From positions 1 through 61,361 of the forward strand of contig MGQB01000016.1 in the NCBI GenBank assembly GCA_001797675.1: a stretch of DNA of 61,361 nucleotides, read 5' to 3'. The notes under the pieces were generated by a model. That model worked only from the letters and a program-made list of their open reading frames with translations. It was not told where the DNA came from and made no database searches. Positions 8,197 to 16,912 of the stretch are shown in pieces; position 1 is the stretch's first letter, and each line of letters starts with the position of its first letter. Source of the DNA: Deltaproteobacteria bacterium RBG_13_43_22 (GTDB lineage: Bacteria > Desulfobacterota > RBG-13-43-22). The position numbers were made by a program, and so were the translations under genes.

Positions 8197-8330
8197 TTTC
8201 ATCTTCAATTAGGGAAACGTTGATGAATTGGTTGAATTGGTTTTTAAAGTTCGAACAGGCCCGGAAGGAATCGAACCGTTGTGAATTGGAAATAAGTTAA
8301 AGGCCTGACCGGTAAGATTAAGGAGGAATG

Positions 8331-8717
8331 ATGTCCATTCGCATTGTCAGGCTGGGCACTCCCCGGGAAGCCGAAGAAGGGATTCGTCTCGGGACGGTTC
8401 GGCGGCCGCCGCGGGGGGTCCCCAAGTCGGAGTATGCCAAAGGCGATTTTTATGATGTCTGGCTGCCCCTGCTTTCTCCAAGCGAAGAGTTGTTGAAAGA
8501 AGGAAAACTGTCCGGTGAAGACCGGGCCTGGGCTGTTTTTAAGAGGAAGTTTCTGGCGGAAATGAACCGGCCTGATCCTCGCAGGGTCCTGGACCTTTTA
8601 GCCGCTTTTTCTCATCAAACCCATTTTTCCTTGGGATGTTATTGTGAAAATGAACACCGATGTCACCGATCGATTTTGAGAGAGTTGCTTTCGGAACGCG
8701 GAGCAAAGGTGGTTTAA
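8331..8717 (+). CDS. DUF488 family protein
   Basis: This protein of about 128 residues contains the family signature LGCYCENEHRCHRSIL near residue 105, with two cysteines and a histidine that could bind a metal or act catalytically. DUF488 proteins are small, widespread and of unknown function, often with nucleic-acid-related neighbours. Two ATG codons are adjacent. I chose the second, which leaves four bases after the AGGAGG ribosome site at 8321-8326. The gene is followed immediately by a fragment of a different gene. Confidence 0.85.
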   Translation: MSIRIVRLGTPREAEEGIRLGTVRRPPRGVPKSEYAKGDFYDVWLPLLSPSEELLKEGKLSGEDRAWAVFKRKFLAEMNRPDPRRVLDLLAAFSHQTHFSLGCYCENEHRCHRSILRELLSERGAKVV

Positions 8718-8719
8718 TA

Positions 8720-8836
8720 CGAAATGCTGAGGCGGCAGCCTATAAAAAAATCAGGGATGTGATTTTTTTGAACGAAATCCCCCTAAGCGGTGTCGGAAAG
8801 GTTTTGAAACGAGAACTGAAAGAACCATTGAAGTAG
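8720..8836 (+). pseudogene. C-terminal remnant of an AMP-forming acyl-CoA ligase
   Basis: From just after the DUF488 stop, a 38-codon frame reads AAAYKKIRDVIFLNEIPLSG, then VGKVLKRELKEPLK and a stop. This is the standard last segment of acyl-CoA synthetases, including the lysine-bearing GK(V/I)L(K/R)REL motif. No adenylation domain lies upstream, so only the 3' end of a deleted ligase gene remains. Confidence 0.7.
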
Positions 8837-8946
8837 AAAACGGGGCCATCAAGGATTTTTTCAAGCCTCTTGGGTGAAGAATATTGAGGTCAAACGGTAA
8901 TCGTTAAAACCAAGACAGGACACCAAGGAGAACCGGCAGGTCTTGA

Positions 8947-10164
8947 TTATTCGATGGCATGGAGCATACCGTTGGTAGTGCGGACAAAAAGCATCCCGCC
9001 GCCATAAACCAGTTCGCCCTTGAGCGGCGATCCCAGGGAAAATTTCCATTGAAGGCTTCCATCCCGGGAATTTACCCCATAAAGCACTCCTTTTTCTGTC
9101 CCGAAATAAACCGTGTTTCCCATCACCAGCGGAGCGGTTGTCACGCCTCCCTCCAGATCGATTTCCCATATCGGAGTCCCTTTATGGGCATCCAAGGCAT
9201 AAAACCTCCCCCGGTTATCTCCCAGAAACAACCGGTCGCCGGCAACGGCGGGCGATGATACGAATTTTCCTTTTTTCCCTCCAGGGAAGGTTCCCCAAAG
9301 CGTGCCGGGTTGTCGAGAAGGGGTTGGGACGGGAAATCCCATCAGCCAGAGTTGGATCCAGGCGACCTTAATTGAATGGGTCCAGGGATACTGGCGGGAC
9401 TTATGTTTAATGGCAACCAGCCTCCCGTTTGACGTGGCGGAATAAACCATATTTTGCGAAATTACCGGGAGGTCAATTATTCTTCCGGGCAGAAAAAACT
9501 CCAGACGTTTTGCGCTGGTTTGAGCACTTAGGCTATAGAGCTTATTGGCGTCGGAACCGGCATAGACAATTTTATCGAGAACCGCCGGCGCTTGAATAAC
9601 GGTTCCCTGGGTAGGCACCTTCCAGATCAGGGTTCCCAACCTGGCATCCAGGGCGTAAATATTCCGGTCCCCTGAGCCGATAAACAAAACGCCGTCCACC
9701 ACGGTCGGTGAACAGACAATGTAGTTCCCGGTTTTAAACTGCCATTTCAATTCACCCGAATGTCGATTCAGGGCAATGACCCGGCCGTCCAACAATCCCA
9801 GAAACAGAAGGTCATCCGCCACGGCAGGAGAGGAAGTCACCGGACCGGTTGTAGGGCGAGTCCAGACGGGCTTCCCGCTGTGGGCCTCTAAAGCAAAAAG
9901 CTTAAAGTCGCCTCCTACATAAAGAACCCCATCTACTACCGCCGGTGAAGAGTCGGCCATCATAGACTGATCCAGTGACCAGCGGACTTTCCCTTTAAAG
10001 GAAACCCTTTTGTCCTCAAAACGCCGGTGGGTCGGGGTTCGCCCTAAAGTCGCCCAATCCTCCGGCTTTGTCCCTGTTTCAATCCGTGAAGAGGGCCGGA
10101 AAAACAACAAGAGAAGGTTCGGTGCGAAGGGGCTGCTCAAGACCAGGTAAGCCGCCGGTCCCAA
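8947..10164 (-). CDS. PQQ-like beta-propeller repeat protein (BamB-like)
   Basis: This protein has about eight propeller blades built on the pattern (S)SPAVxxGxLFxGxxDGxxYALDAxxGxxxWxF, for example in DGRVIALNRHSGELKWQF and DRNIYALDARLGTLIWKV. Such domains form an extracytoplasmic scaffold or sensor and need not bind PQQ. The start is uncertain. TTG at 10164 gives 405 residues, but the same frame stays open to about 10290 and encodes a hydrophobic helix (WIPVLLLFLGPAAYLVL) without an ATG. The true protein is therefore probably membrane-anchored and slightly longer. Confidence 0.82.
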   Translation of the reverse strand: MGPAAYLVLSSPFAPNLLLLFFRPSSRIETGTKPEDWATLGRTPTHRRFEDKRVSFKGKVRWSLDQSMMADSSPAVVDGVLYVGGDFKLFALEAHSGKPVWTRPTTGPVTSSPAVADDLLFLGLLDGRVIALNRHSGELKWQFKTGNYIVCSPTVVDGVLFIGSGDRNIYALDARLGTLIWKVPTQGTVIQAPAVLDKIVYAGSDANKLYSLSAQTSAKRLEFFLPGRIIDLPVISQNMVYSATSNGRLVAIKHKSRQYPWTHSIKVAWIQLWLMGFPVPTPSRQPGTLWGTFPGGKKGKFVSSPAVAGDRLFLGDNRGRFYALDAHKGTPIWEIDLEGGVTTAPLVMGNTVYFGTEKGVLYGVNSRDGSLQWKFSLGSPLKGELVYGGGMLFVRTTNGMLHAIE

Positions 10165-10308
10165 GAACAGCAGCAGGACAGGAATCCAAATCTTCCATCT
10201 GGCTTTTTTGGAGGATCCTTTATCTTGTTCGGAATTCCATCTTTTATACCAGACGGTGTTTTTTAAATTGAATTCTTCCAGTTTAAACCCAGCCTTTGTT
10301 CAGTTTTT

Positions 10309-10659
10309 TTAATCCAAAGTTATAAACAAGGATTTCCTCGGCTTTCCCCCAACCGCACGGCTTTTGTGTCCCTGGCCGGTGGTGTCTTCGGCCAAAAAGA
10401 TATCACCGGAACCGAAGATCCGTTTGGTGCCGTCGCCGACTTCGATTTCGACTTCCCCCTTCAGATTTACTACATACTGCCGCCTTGGGGCGTTATGAAA
10501 ATCATAATTATACGAGCCGTCCGTTTCCCGAAAGATAATGCCGCCGGCCTTCATTAACTCGGACATTAAGCCGCCTTTGCCGCCGTCTTTGAGGGGGATA
10601 TCCAAATCCTCAAAATGGGATTGCCGGTCTTCTCCCGTGTAGATGCGTGTGATTTTCAT
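10309..10659 (-). CDS. Cupin-fold protein
   Basis: This 116-residue single-domain protein carries the second cupin motif region GSGDIFLAEDTTGQGHKS (residues 82-100) after a strand-rich core with DFHNAPRRQYVVNLKGEVEI. The small beta barrel usually holds a metal. Proteins of this size act on small carbonyl compounds or have unknown roles. It lies upstream of the PQQ-repeat gene on the same strand, separated by about 150 bases. Confidence 0.8.
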   Translation of the reverse strand: MKITRIYTGEDRQSHFEDLDIPLKDGGKGGLMSELMKAGGIIFRETDGSYNYDFHNAPRRQYVVNLKGEVEIEVGDGTKRIFGSGDIFLAEDTTGQGHKSRAVGGKPRKSLFITLD

Positions 10660-10706
10660 CCGTCTTCCTTCTCTGGGGTTGAATTTTTCTTAAAACCCTC
10701 CTTCAA

Positions 10707-12257
10707 CTAAATACTTTCCCAGAGATCGATTTCTTCCCGATAGGGATCGATCTCCGCCCGGCAGGGGATGTCAAAGATCATCGTATGGCGGCTTCGGCCG
10801 GAATAAGGCCGCCATTCCGGAAGCCCCGGGTGGTTAGGGTCTCCCTTATGAGCGAAGGCGCTCCAGGCTTCCCTCATGGCCGCGGCGAGTTCATATCGTC
10901 CAGGGCGGGTGCCCGTAATCGGAACCGAATCGACATGGTCGAAGGCAAAGGGTATCTCCATCCCATGGCCTGCCTTAAATAAACCTCCGAGAAAATCGGA
11001 CTCGTAGTTGAACTGATACAGGAAAACCGGGGCTGATCCGCCGGCCGCTTTACGTTCGGCCAGTTGAATGGACGGCACGCGGAAACGTTCGGTGGAGATG
11101 CCGATCAGCAAGTCCCAGGGCGTGGCTCCGGGTCTTGTCTTCCGGTAGACGGCCAGTATCTTGTCCAGGTTTTCTCCGAAGGAAGGGGCCAGGCGTTCAC
11201 GCAGTTCCGGCTCCGTCAGTTTGCGGCGGCGGGGGTCCGCTGCCAGAAAGGTCGCTGACTCATCCTTGGTCGTTCCGATAATAAGCGGGATATCCGACGC
11301 CGTCGGTGCTGCGGCAGGATCGAACGGATGGGCGGGGAGATAATGCCCGTCGACAACCGGCGAAAAGCCCATGGCGGCGGCCGTAGGGATCTGCATCCCA
11401 CCCGGGCCGCGCCGCAGGAAAGGAGGCATCCGGTTCAGCGCCTCCAGCAGCTGCTGCGCAGGTATCTGCTGAAGCCTTTCTATTTTATTTTCTTTTATCC
11501 CCAGTTCAAAGAGGAAACGGTCGGCTTTTTCTGAAGCGTCTTTGGGATCGACTCCGCGCAATCCCGGGCCGCTTTGAATGATGCCGCGGTGAAACAGGCC
11601 TTTGGCCGAAGGCATGCCCAGCAGATGGCTGACCTTGCTTCCGCCCCCTGACTCGCCGAAAATCGTTACCCGGCCCGGATCGCCTCCAAAATATTCGATG
11701 TTATTCCGGACCCATTGCAGGGCCAGGATGATATCCAGGGCGCCTGCTGCGCCTGAACCGGCATAGGTTTTCCCGGCGATTTCCGCCAGGGAGAGGAAGC
11801 CGAATACATTCAACCGGTGATTGATGGTGACTACGACTACCTTGCTGCGGCCGGCGAGAGAGAGGCCGTCATACATGGTCTCCGAACCTGCCCCGGCGTA
11901 CCACCCGCGGCCGTGGAGCCAAACCATGACAGGGCGCTTGCCGCCGTCCCCGATGGCCGGTGTCCAGACATTCAATACGAGGCAATTCTCGCTCTGGGGC
12001 AGGTACCTGATGAGCCCTTCCGTGCGGCGGATCGAATAAGGACGGGCCTCATCGACTAAAGTGCCCAATTGGGGGCAGAGGGGCCCGAAATCACCGGCAT
12101 CGCGCACACCGGCCCAGGGTTCAACGGGCTCCGGCGGTAAAAAACGGCGTCTGCCTCCCGTCGGAGCGCCATAGGGAACACCTTTAAAGATCAAATCCTC
12201 CTGCTCGGCAACTCCGCAGACCCGTCCGCCCGTCGTCTCAACTATGACTTCTTTCAT
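10707..12257 (-). CDS. Type-B carboxylesterase
   Basis: This 516-residue alpha/beta hydrolase has the carboxylesterase/lipase signature [16 protein letters not shown] near residue 200 (catalytic serine in GESGG), the oxyanion segment [14 protein letters not shown], and an EDCL-like motif written [12 protein letters not shown]. The catalytic histidine lies in [17 protein letters not shown] chose the ATG at 12257, preceded by GGAGG; an upstream ATG at 12329 has no ribosome site. The family hydrolyses carboxylic esters; the natural substrate is unknown. No signal peptide is apparent, so it is probably cytoplasmic. Confidence 0.92.
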   Translation of the reverse strand: MKEVIVETTGGRVCGVAEQEDLIFKGVPYGAPTGGRRRFLPPEPVEPWAGVRDAGDFGPLCPQLGTLVDEARPYSIRRTEGLIRYLPQSENCLVLNVWTPAIGDGGKRPVMVWLHGRGWYAGAGSETMYDGLSLAGRSKVVVVTINHRLNVFGFLSLAEIAGKTYAGSGAAGALDIILALQWVRNNIEYFGGDPGRVTIFGESGGGSKVSHLLGMPSAKGLFHRGIIQSGPGLRGVDPKDASEKADRFLFELGIKENKIERLQQIPAQQLLEALNRMPPFLRRGPGGMQIPTAAAMGFSPVVDGHYLPAHPFDPAAAPTASDIPLIIGTTKDESATFLAADPRRRKLTEPELRERLAPSFGENLDKILAVYRKTRPGATPWDLLIGISTERFRVPSIQLAERKAAGGSAPVFLYQFNYESDFLGGLFKAGHGMEIPFAFDHVDSVPITGTRPGRYELAAAMREAWSAFAHKGDPNHPGLPEWRPYSGRSRHTMIFDIPCRAEIDPYREEIDLWESI

Positions 12258-12381
12258 GAATCCTCCTTTTATTTCGAAAACTGACCATAGTAATAAACCA
12301 TAATGGTTTTCAGCCTGATTTTCAGGCAACGGCCGGGTTAAACCCGGATTCTAAGAAGCGACCACCAAAAGGTACACTGGA

Positions 12382-13272
12382 TTAAAGCAGTATATCTTCC
12401 TGCCAACCGAGCTTGATAATCTCAATCCGGTTCAGATCGCTTGTCCCGAGGTGATATTTTTTGTCTGCCACGGCAATGTGGATCGGCTGGACATCCAGTT
12501 CCTTGTCTTCTCCGAAGAATGAGACCCTTTTCCTCCGGAGGAGTTCGGCTCCCACGCTGTCGACCGACACCGGGTCGGTGCCCACGATAAGACCCCGGTA
12601 AGGCCACAGGTAACGCCGGTCGATAGAATGGGGCCCCCGGCCGTAAAACTGGGGGGTCAGGGCTACAAGGATGTTCAAACGGGTCTTGCCTTTAACCCCG
12701 GGCAGGGTCCAGATCTTTCCCAGGTCGGAACAGGCTTCCCCGTGATAGGTCCAGGGAAAGCGGATGAACATGATGTAGTTCTTCAGACAGGTTCCTACCC
12801 CCGCCCAGTGGTGTGTGCGTACCGGGCGCACATTGACCAGGGCGCTGGATTTCTGAAAAACCGGGTTATTGCGCACGTTACGGTCATCGACAGCCAGATT
12901 GCGCTCCGGAATGCCCACCTCAAGCAGTCGGCGGCGAAGGGCTTCCTCCATTTCTTTAGGGGTGGGCAGAGATGCCCAGGCATTGGTCTTGATGCCGACC
13001 ACGTCCGAATGCTTGAAAAATTTTTTCCAGGCCGCCTGGGGGGTTTTCTCTCCGGCCAGGCTCCGAACGGCTTCATCGAGCATCTGCTGCAGGATGGTTC
13101 CGTTCACCCGATCATCCGCTCCCAATACCTCGGGATGTCTGATCAGGATAACCCGGGTCCGGTCTTCCGCCCCCGACGCTTCCAGGACCGGCGAGCCGAG
13201 GCCCATGGCCAGGGCCAGGCCGGCCGTTCCCCTCAAAAAATCCCGTCGGGTGACCACCGGTTGCTTTTTCAT
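12382..13272 (-). CDS. DUF362 domain protein with Tat signal
   Basis: This 296-residue protein starts with a twin-arginine signal (TRRDFLRGTAGLALAMGLG). The body contains DUF362 features: VILIRHPEVLG near the start, DVVGIKTNAWA, and VRTHHWAGVGTCLKNY. DUF362 proteins often carry iron-sulfur ferredoxin modules; here no cysteine cluster is present. Its ATG overlaps the stop of the upstream gene by four bases, so the two are coupled. Function unknown; location probably periplasmic. Confidence 0.85.
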   Translation of the reverse strand: MKKQPVVTRRDFLRGTAGLALAMGLGSPVLEASGAEDRTRVILIRHPEVLGADDRVNGTILQQMLDEAVRSLAGEKTPQAAWKKFFKHSDVVGIKTNAWASLPTPKEMEEALRRRLLEVGIPERNLAVDDRNVRNNPVFQKSSALVNVRPVRTHHWAGVGTCLKNYIMFIRFPWTYHGEACSDLGKIWTLPGVKGKTRLNILVALTPQFYGRGPHSIDRRYLWPYRGLIVGTDPVSVDSVGAELLRRKRVSFFGEDKELDVQPIHIAVADKKYHLGTSDLNRIEIIKLGWQEDILL

Positions 13273-14324
13273 GAAGATTCTCCCTTAACTTTTTTCAGTA
13301 TGTCCTGCACTAACTGCTCCGCCTCGGTTTCCTGCCGTCCTCCAAAGACGATAATTACCAGTTTCTGATGGATTTCTACCCGGGTCCAAAGGCCGTCTTC
13401 CGTCCGGACGGATCCGGAGATTTCGGCCTCGGGCAGATAGGATGTTTTAAAGTTGGAAAAGGCCGAATAGGCCCTGGGGGTCGTCGGATACCGTATCAGC
13501 AGGATCCGGAGTTTATTTTTCCCCAGGGGATAACGGGCTATAACCGCTTCTACCTCCTTGCCGAGCCCGAGAATGTTTTGATGGGAAATAAAAAAACACC
13601 GGTTTAGAAGTATATGACTGCGAACGAAGCAAACCCGGTCTGCCGGGGTTAGGCGGTCCTGGTCCGGCAAGTAACCCAGCAGCCGAGGCGGTCGGCCCGT
13701 CTCTTTAATCCCCCGGGCCAGTTCTCGTCCCAGGTTGAGAACCGCCTCCTCCAATTCCTTACCGGCTCCGTTTCCCAGGACAGTCACGAAATATCTTCCT
13801 TTCCAGAAACGGAGCAGGTTTCCGCCGAACTCCGACCCCTGACCGATCCCGGCATCGGGGTCCTGTTGCTCCAACGAGAAAACCCCGAAGGCATCCTCCG
13901 ATGACCCCATTCGATACACCTCGGCAATGATATCCGGATGGTTTGTTTTTACATAACGACGAATATTTACCTGCCGGAAATTATAGGCCAGATAGACTTC
14001 CGCCGCCCCGTCAATATATCGGTACAGGGATTTGCCCTTGAAGGTGATCTCTTTCCGGTCCCATTTCCAGTGGATGGCCCCTGGCGGCCAATTTATCCGG
14101 TTATTCATTTTTCCCTTTCCGGCGGGAAATCCTGCGGGGGTTGTCAGGAACCCTGAAACCATGAATAAAAAACAGACCATGGAAACGATACGAACGGATC
14201 TCTGTTGGATCCTCCCCGGTTTCCCGCCGTCCTGCCTTAACGGGGGCATCATCCTGACCGGCCTGTTCTCATGGCCTGCGGGTTGGGTGCCAAAACAAAT
14301 GCGCTTCATATTTCTATCCCCCAT
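13269..14324 (-). CDS. DUF6599-like secreted protein
   Basis: This protein has about 351 residues. The N-terminal 70 residues end in a signal-like segment (IVSMVCFLFMVSGFLTTPAG), so the true start may be one of several downstream methionines. The body holds the pattern YRYIDGAAEVYLAYNFRQVN, MGSSEDAFGVFSLEQQ and RFWKGRYFVTVLG, which I associate with the DUF6599 family; that family call is from memory. It is translated in an operon with the Tat-exported DUF362 protein, so both may work together outside the cytoplasm. Confidence 0.7.
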   Translation of the reverse strand: MGDRNMKRICFGTQPAGHENRPVRMMPPLRQDGGKPGRIQQRSVRIVSMVCFLFMVSGFLTTPAGFPAGKGKMNNRINWPPGAIHWKWDRKEITFKGKSLYRYIDGAAEVYLAYNFRQVNIRRYVKTNHPDIIAEVYRMGSSEDAFGVFSLEQQDPDAGIGQGSEFGGNLLRFWKGRYFVTVLGNGAGKELEEAVLNLGRELARGIKETGRPPRLLGYLPDQDRLTPADRVCFVRSHILLNRCFFISHQNILGLGKEVEAVIARYPLGKNKLRILLIRYPTTPRAYSAFSNFKTSYLPEAEISGSVRTEDGLWTRVEIHQKLVIIVFGGRQETEAEQLVQDILKKVKGESS

Positions 14325-14640
14325 TGGTAACCGTTTAGATCCTTACCCTATCGAAGGTTAGGATAGATCCCTAACTTCCAGCCCCCGGGTTTAGGTGGTC
14401 TTCTTTTTAGGGTTGTCCGCCCATAAGCCGAGCGGTCCGACGGCCGGGCCAGATTTTAAATCGAATTTAGAAGAAGGCCTGCACCCATGCCGGAAATAGG
14501 AACCGTGGTCTAACCAGGTCCCTGGAACAGATTAAATCAGAAAACCATGGAAGGGATCCGGACCTTTCCTGAAAGAAAGCTCTCCTCGTAATAAGTTTTC
14601 CAATATCCGGAGATAAAACTCAAAATTCTTTCGGCAATTT
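14325..14640. other. Intergenic, nothing recognised
   Basis: No gene, repeat or clear promoter was found in this stretch. Confidence 0.5.
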
Positions 14641-15609
14641 TTACACCGCTTCAATCGTCGATGGCGGTTTGGTCGCTATATGATAAGTTACGCTGACCAC
14701 CTCCGGTATTTCCTTGATGATTCTGCCGGAGATTTTTTCCAGCACCTTAAACGAAAGCCGGGTCGGACTGGCCGTTCTGGCATCCAAGCTGTTCCAACAA
14801 CGAATTTCGATCTGGTTTCCGAAAACCCGTTTATTATCCCTCAGGCCCGTTACCCGGTCAGCATGAAGAATGGCCATATACTGGAAGGCCCTGGTGTTTG
14901 CAAGTTCCGACTCGGTAATAAGCGTTGCCTTTCTCACGATATGGATTTTCGCGGGGGTTACCTCTCCGATGACGCGGGCAGCCAGTGCCGGTCCGGGAAA
15001 AGGAATCCGGTTAAAAATGGAATCCGGCAGCCCCAGGGCCCGCCCCAATTTTCTGACCCCGTCCTTGCGAAGTTGTATCAACGGTTCAAGAATTTTGTAA
15101 CCAAAGGCCGCCTGCGGATCGATGCCGAGTTGTTCAAAGACATTGTGCTGTCTTTTGATTCCGGCAACCGTTTCATCGATATCGGTCAGGATCGTACCCT
15201 GTAAAAGATGTCTGGCCTTGCTTTTGACCACCAGCCCGCGGAATATCTTTTTATAAAAAGTCTGGGTGATGGCCTCTCTCTTTTCTTCAGGGTCGGTAAT
15301 CCCTTTCAGGGCGGAAAAAAAGGCTTTTGATGAGTCCAGTACCTCGACGTGAATCCCCATCTTTTTAAACTGGGCCGCCACCATGACGGGTTCGTTCTGC
15401 CGCATGATGCCATTATCGATGAAATAGGTTTTAAGTCTTTTCCCCAGGGCTTTGTGGCCCAGGGCGGTCACCACCGAGGAATCCACCCCGCCGGAAAGTG
15501 CGTTGACGGCCAATCCTCCACCGACAGCCTGCCGGATTTCCAGGACTTTTTCCTCAATAAATTTTTCCGTATTCAAATGTTTTGCCTTAATTTCTTTTAT
15601 TTTCATCAT
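14641..15609 (-). CDS. guaA: GMP-synthase-like ATP-pyrophosphatase (stand-alone)
   Basis: This protein of about 322 residues corresponds to the ATP-PPase plus C-terminal dimerisation domains of GMP synthase, without the glutaminase domain. The PP-loop is LSGGVDSSVV near residue 38. DPEEKREAI, LLQGTILTDIDETVAG, PFPGPALAARVIGE and the ending ATKPPSTIEAV follow in the family order. Stand-alone subunits are normal in archaea but unusual in bacteria. Substitutions around the XMP-binding region leave the substrate open. I chose ATG 15609 (GGAG five bases upstream); ATG 15606 is equally possible. Confidence 0.8.
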   Translation of the reverse strand: MMKIKEIKAKHLNTEKFIEEKVLEIRQAVGGGLAVNALSGGVDSSVVTALGHKALGKRLKTYFIDNGIMRQNEPVMVAAQFKKMGIHVEVLDSSKAFFSALKGITDPEEKREAITQTFYKKIFRGLVVKSKARHLLQGTILTDIDETVAGIKRQHNVFEQLGIDPQAAFGYKILEPLIQLRKDGVRKLGRALGLPDSIFNRIPFPGPALAARVIGEVTPAKIHIVRKATLITESELANTRAFQYMAILHADRVTGLRDNKRVFGNQIEIRCWNSLDARTASPTRLSFKVLEKISGRIIKEIPEVVSVTYHIATKPPSTIEAV

Positions 15610-15639
15610 GACGGCTCCTTTAAAAGAAAAGATATTTAT

Positions 15640-15668
15640 TTCATAAATCAAATCCCCGTTTGTTTCAA
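15640..15668 (-). promoter_or_regulatory. Candidate promoter of the GuaA-like gene
   Basis: On the minus strand TTGAAA, 17 bases, TATGAA, about 30 bases upstream of the chosen start. The rest of the gap up to 15975 holds a minus-strand frame of about 55 codons near 15740-15898 (with MGPALQGISGKRNVNFEVRL) that I cannot assign and do not call as a gene. Confidence 0.45.
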
Positions 15669-15975
15669 GTCATAATCTTTCGGATCGAAAAAAAACCTCC
15701 CGGCCGGCGATCATCAGCAGCGTTAGCGGGCGCCTTCCCCGTCAGGCCGCCGGCGTGACGGCGCGGGCGGCAGCCCCCCTCTTTAGCGGGATCAGCAAGC
15801 GTACTTCAAAATTGACATTTCGCTTGCCCGAAATCCCCTGAAGCGCGGGACCCATGACCTGTTGGCAGAGCCGTCCCGAATAATTCCGGTTGTAAATTTC
15901 TTAAAATCGATTTAAATAGATTCCCAGAGGCCTTAGCCGGCTTAAAAATTTTTTGAGATCCGAAGGGAGGTTTTT

Positions 15976-16737
15976 ATGAAGCCGATAAAAATCATGCCGT
16001 GTCTGGATATGAAAGAAGGGCGGGTGGTTAAGGGCGTTCATTTCGTCGATTTGAAGGAGGCCGGCGATCCTGTGGAAAACGCCGCATTTTATCAGGCCGA
16101 AGGAGCCGACGAACTCGCCATGCTCGATATCGCGGCGACTCTGGAAAACCGGAAGACGCGGCTGGAATGGGTTAAAAACGTCTCGGCCGTGCTGGATATC
16201 CCCTTGACCGTCGGAGGCGGCATCTCGACCCTCCAGGATATTGAGCTTGTTTTGCAGGCAGGGGCGGATAAGGTTTCCATGAACAGCGCCGCGGTAAAAA
16301 ATCCCCAGCTTGTCCGGGAAGCGGCGCAACAGTTTGGATCGGGAAAAATCACCGTGGCTATTGACGCCAGGAGAAATCAGACGATGCCTTCCGGATTTGA
16401 ACTGGTCGTATCGGGCGGAACCCTCCCCGTTGCCCAAGATGCCGTTGGTTGGGCCAGAATCTGCCAGGAGCTCGGTGCCGGTGTGATACTGCCAACCAGC
16501 ATGGATGGGGATGGAACCCAGGCGGGATACGACATTGAATACACAAAGGCCATATCATCCGCCGTTGATTTGCCGGTGGTGGCTTCGGGAGGAGCCGGAC
16601 GCCTGGAAGATTTCTATGAGGTCGTCGTTCAAGGCGGGGCTTCTATCCTGCTGGCTGCCTCCGTTTTTCATTACCGCCTCCTCAGCATCAGGGCCGTCAA
16701 ACAATACCTCGTTGAAAAAGGGCTGACGGTAGTCTAA
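15976..16737 (+). CDS. hisF: Imidazole glycerol phosphate synthase cyclase subunit HisF (solitary)
   Basis: This 253-residue beta/alpha barrel starts IKIMPCLDMKEGRVVKGVHF, with catalytic Asp11, and has the second catalytic Asp in VAIDARR (about residue 129). Phosphate-binding loops are at VGGGIS and ASGGAG. In histidine synthesis HisF uses ammonia from HisH. No hisH or other his gene is nearby, and the substrate loop reads ILPTSMDGDGTQAGYD rather than the usual LLTSMDRDGT. It is therefore either a dispersed histidine gene or a paralogue with another ammonia-dependent role. A good ribosome site (GAAGGGAGG) precedes the start. Confidence 0.85.
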   Translation: MKPIKIMPCLDMKEGRVVKGVHFVDLKEAGDPVENAAFYQAEGADELAMLDIAATLENRKTRLEWVKNVSAVLDIPLTVGGGISTLQDIELVLQAGADKVSMNSAAVKNPQLVREAAQQFGSGKITVAIDARRNQTMPSGFELVVSGGTLPVAQDAVGWARICQELGAGVILPTSMDGDGTQAGYDIEYTKAISSAVDLPVVASGGAGRLEDFYEVVVQGGASILLAASVFHYRLLSIRAVKQYLVEKGLTVV

Positions 16738-16912
16738 AAGCAGTGCGTGAGTCAAACGAATTGCTGCGAATTGGAATTGGGGTCGGGCCGGGAGAACCAA
16801 TTGATCTACCCAGGATACTGACGAATCGACCCCTTCCAGAAGTGCTGACAATCAGGGAAGGAGAGGTCGAGAGGATGGGAGAAGAACCCAGTTTAATAAA
16901 AAAGGAGAAGGC

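Noticed and set aside
8076..8300. 74-codon frame across the 122-base repeat
   Set aside because: The frame lies mostly in a non-coding mobile-element end whose other copies do not keep it open equally.
12628..13368. Plus-strand frame of 246 codons opposite the DUF362 gene
   Set aside because: Antisense to a Tat-signal protein with recognisable family features; no ribosome site or domain.
15740..15898. Minus-strand frame of about 55 codons upstream of hisF
   Set aside because: Coding-like composition but no start signal, no recognisable family and no partner gene; left unassigned.
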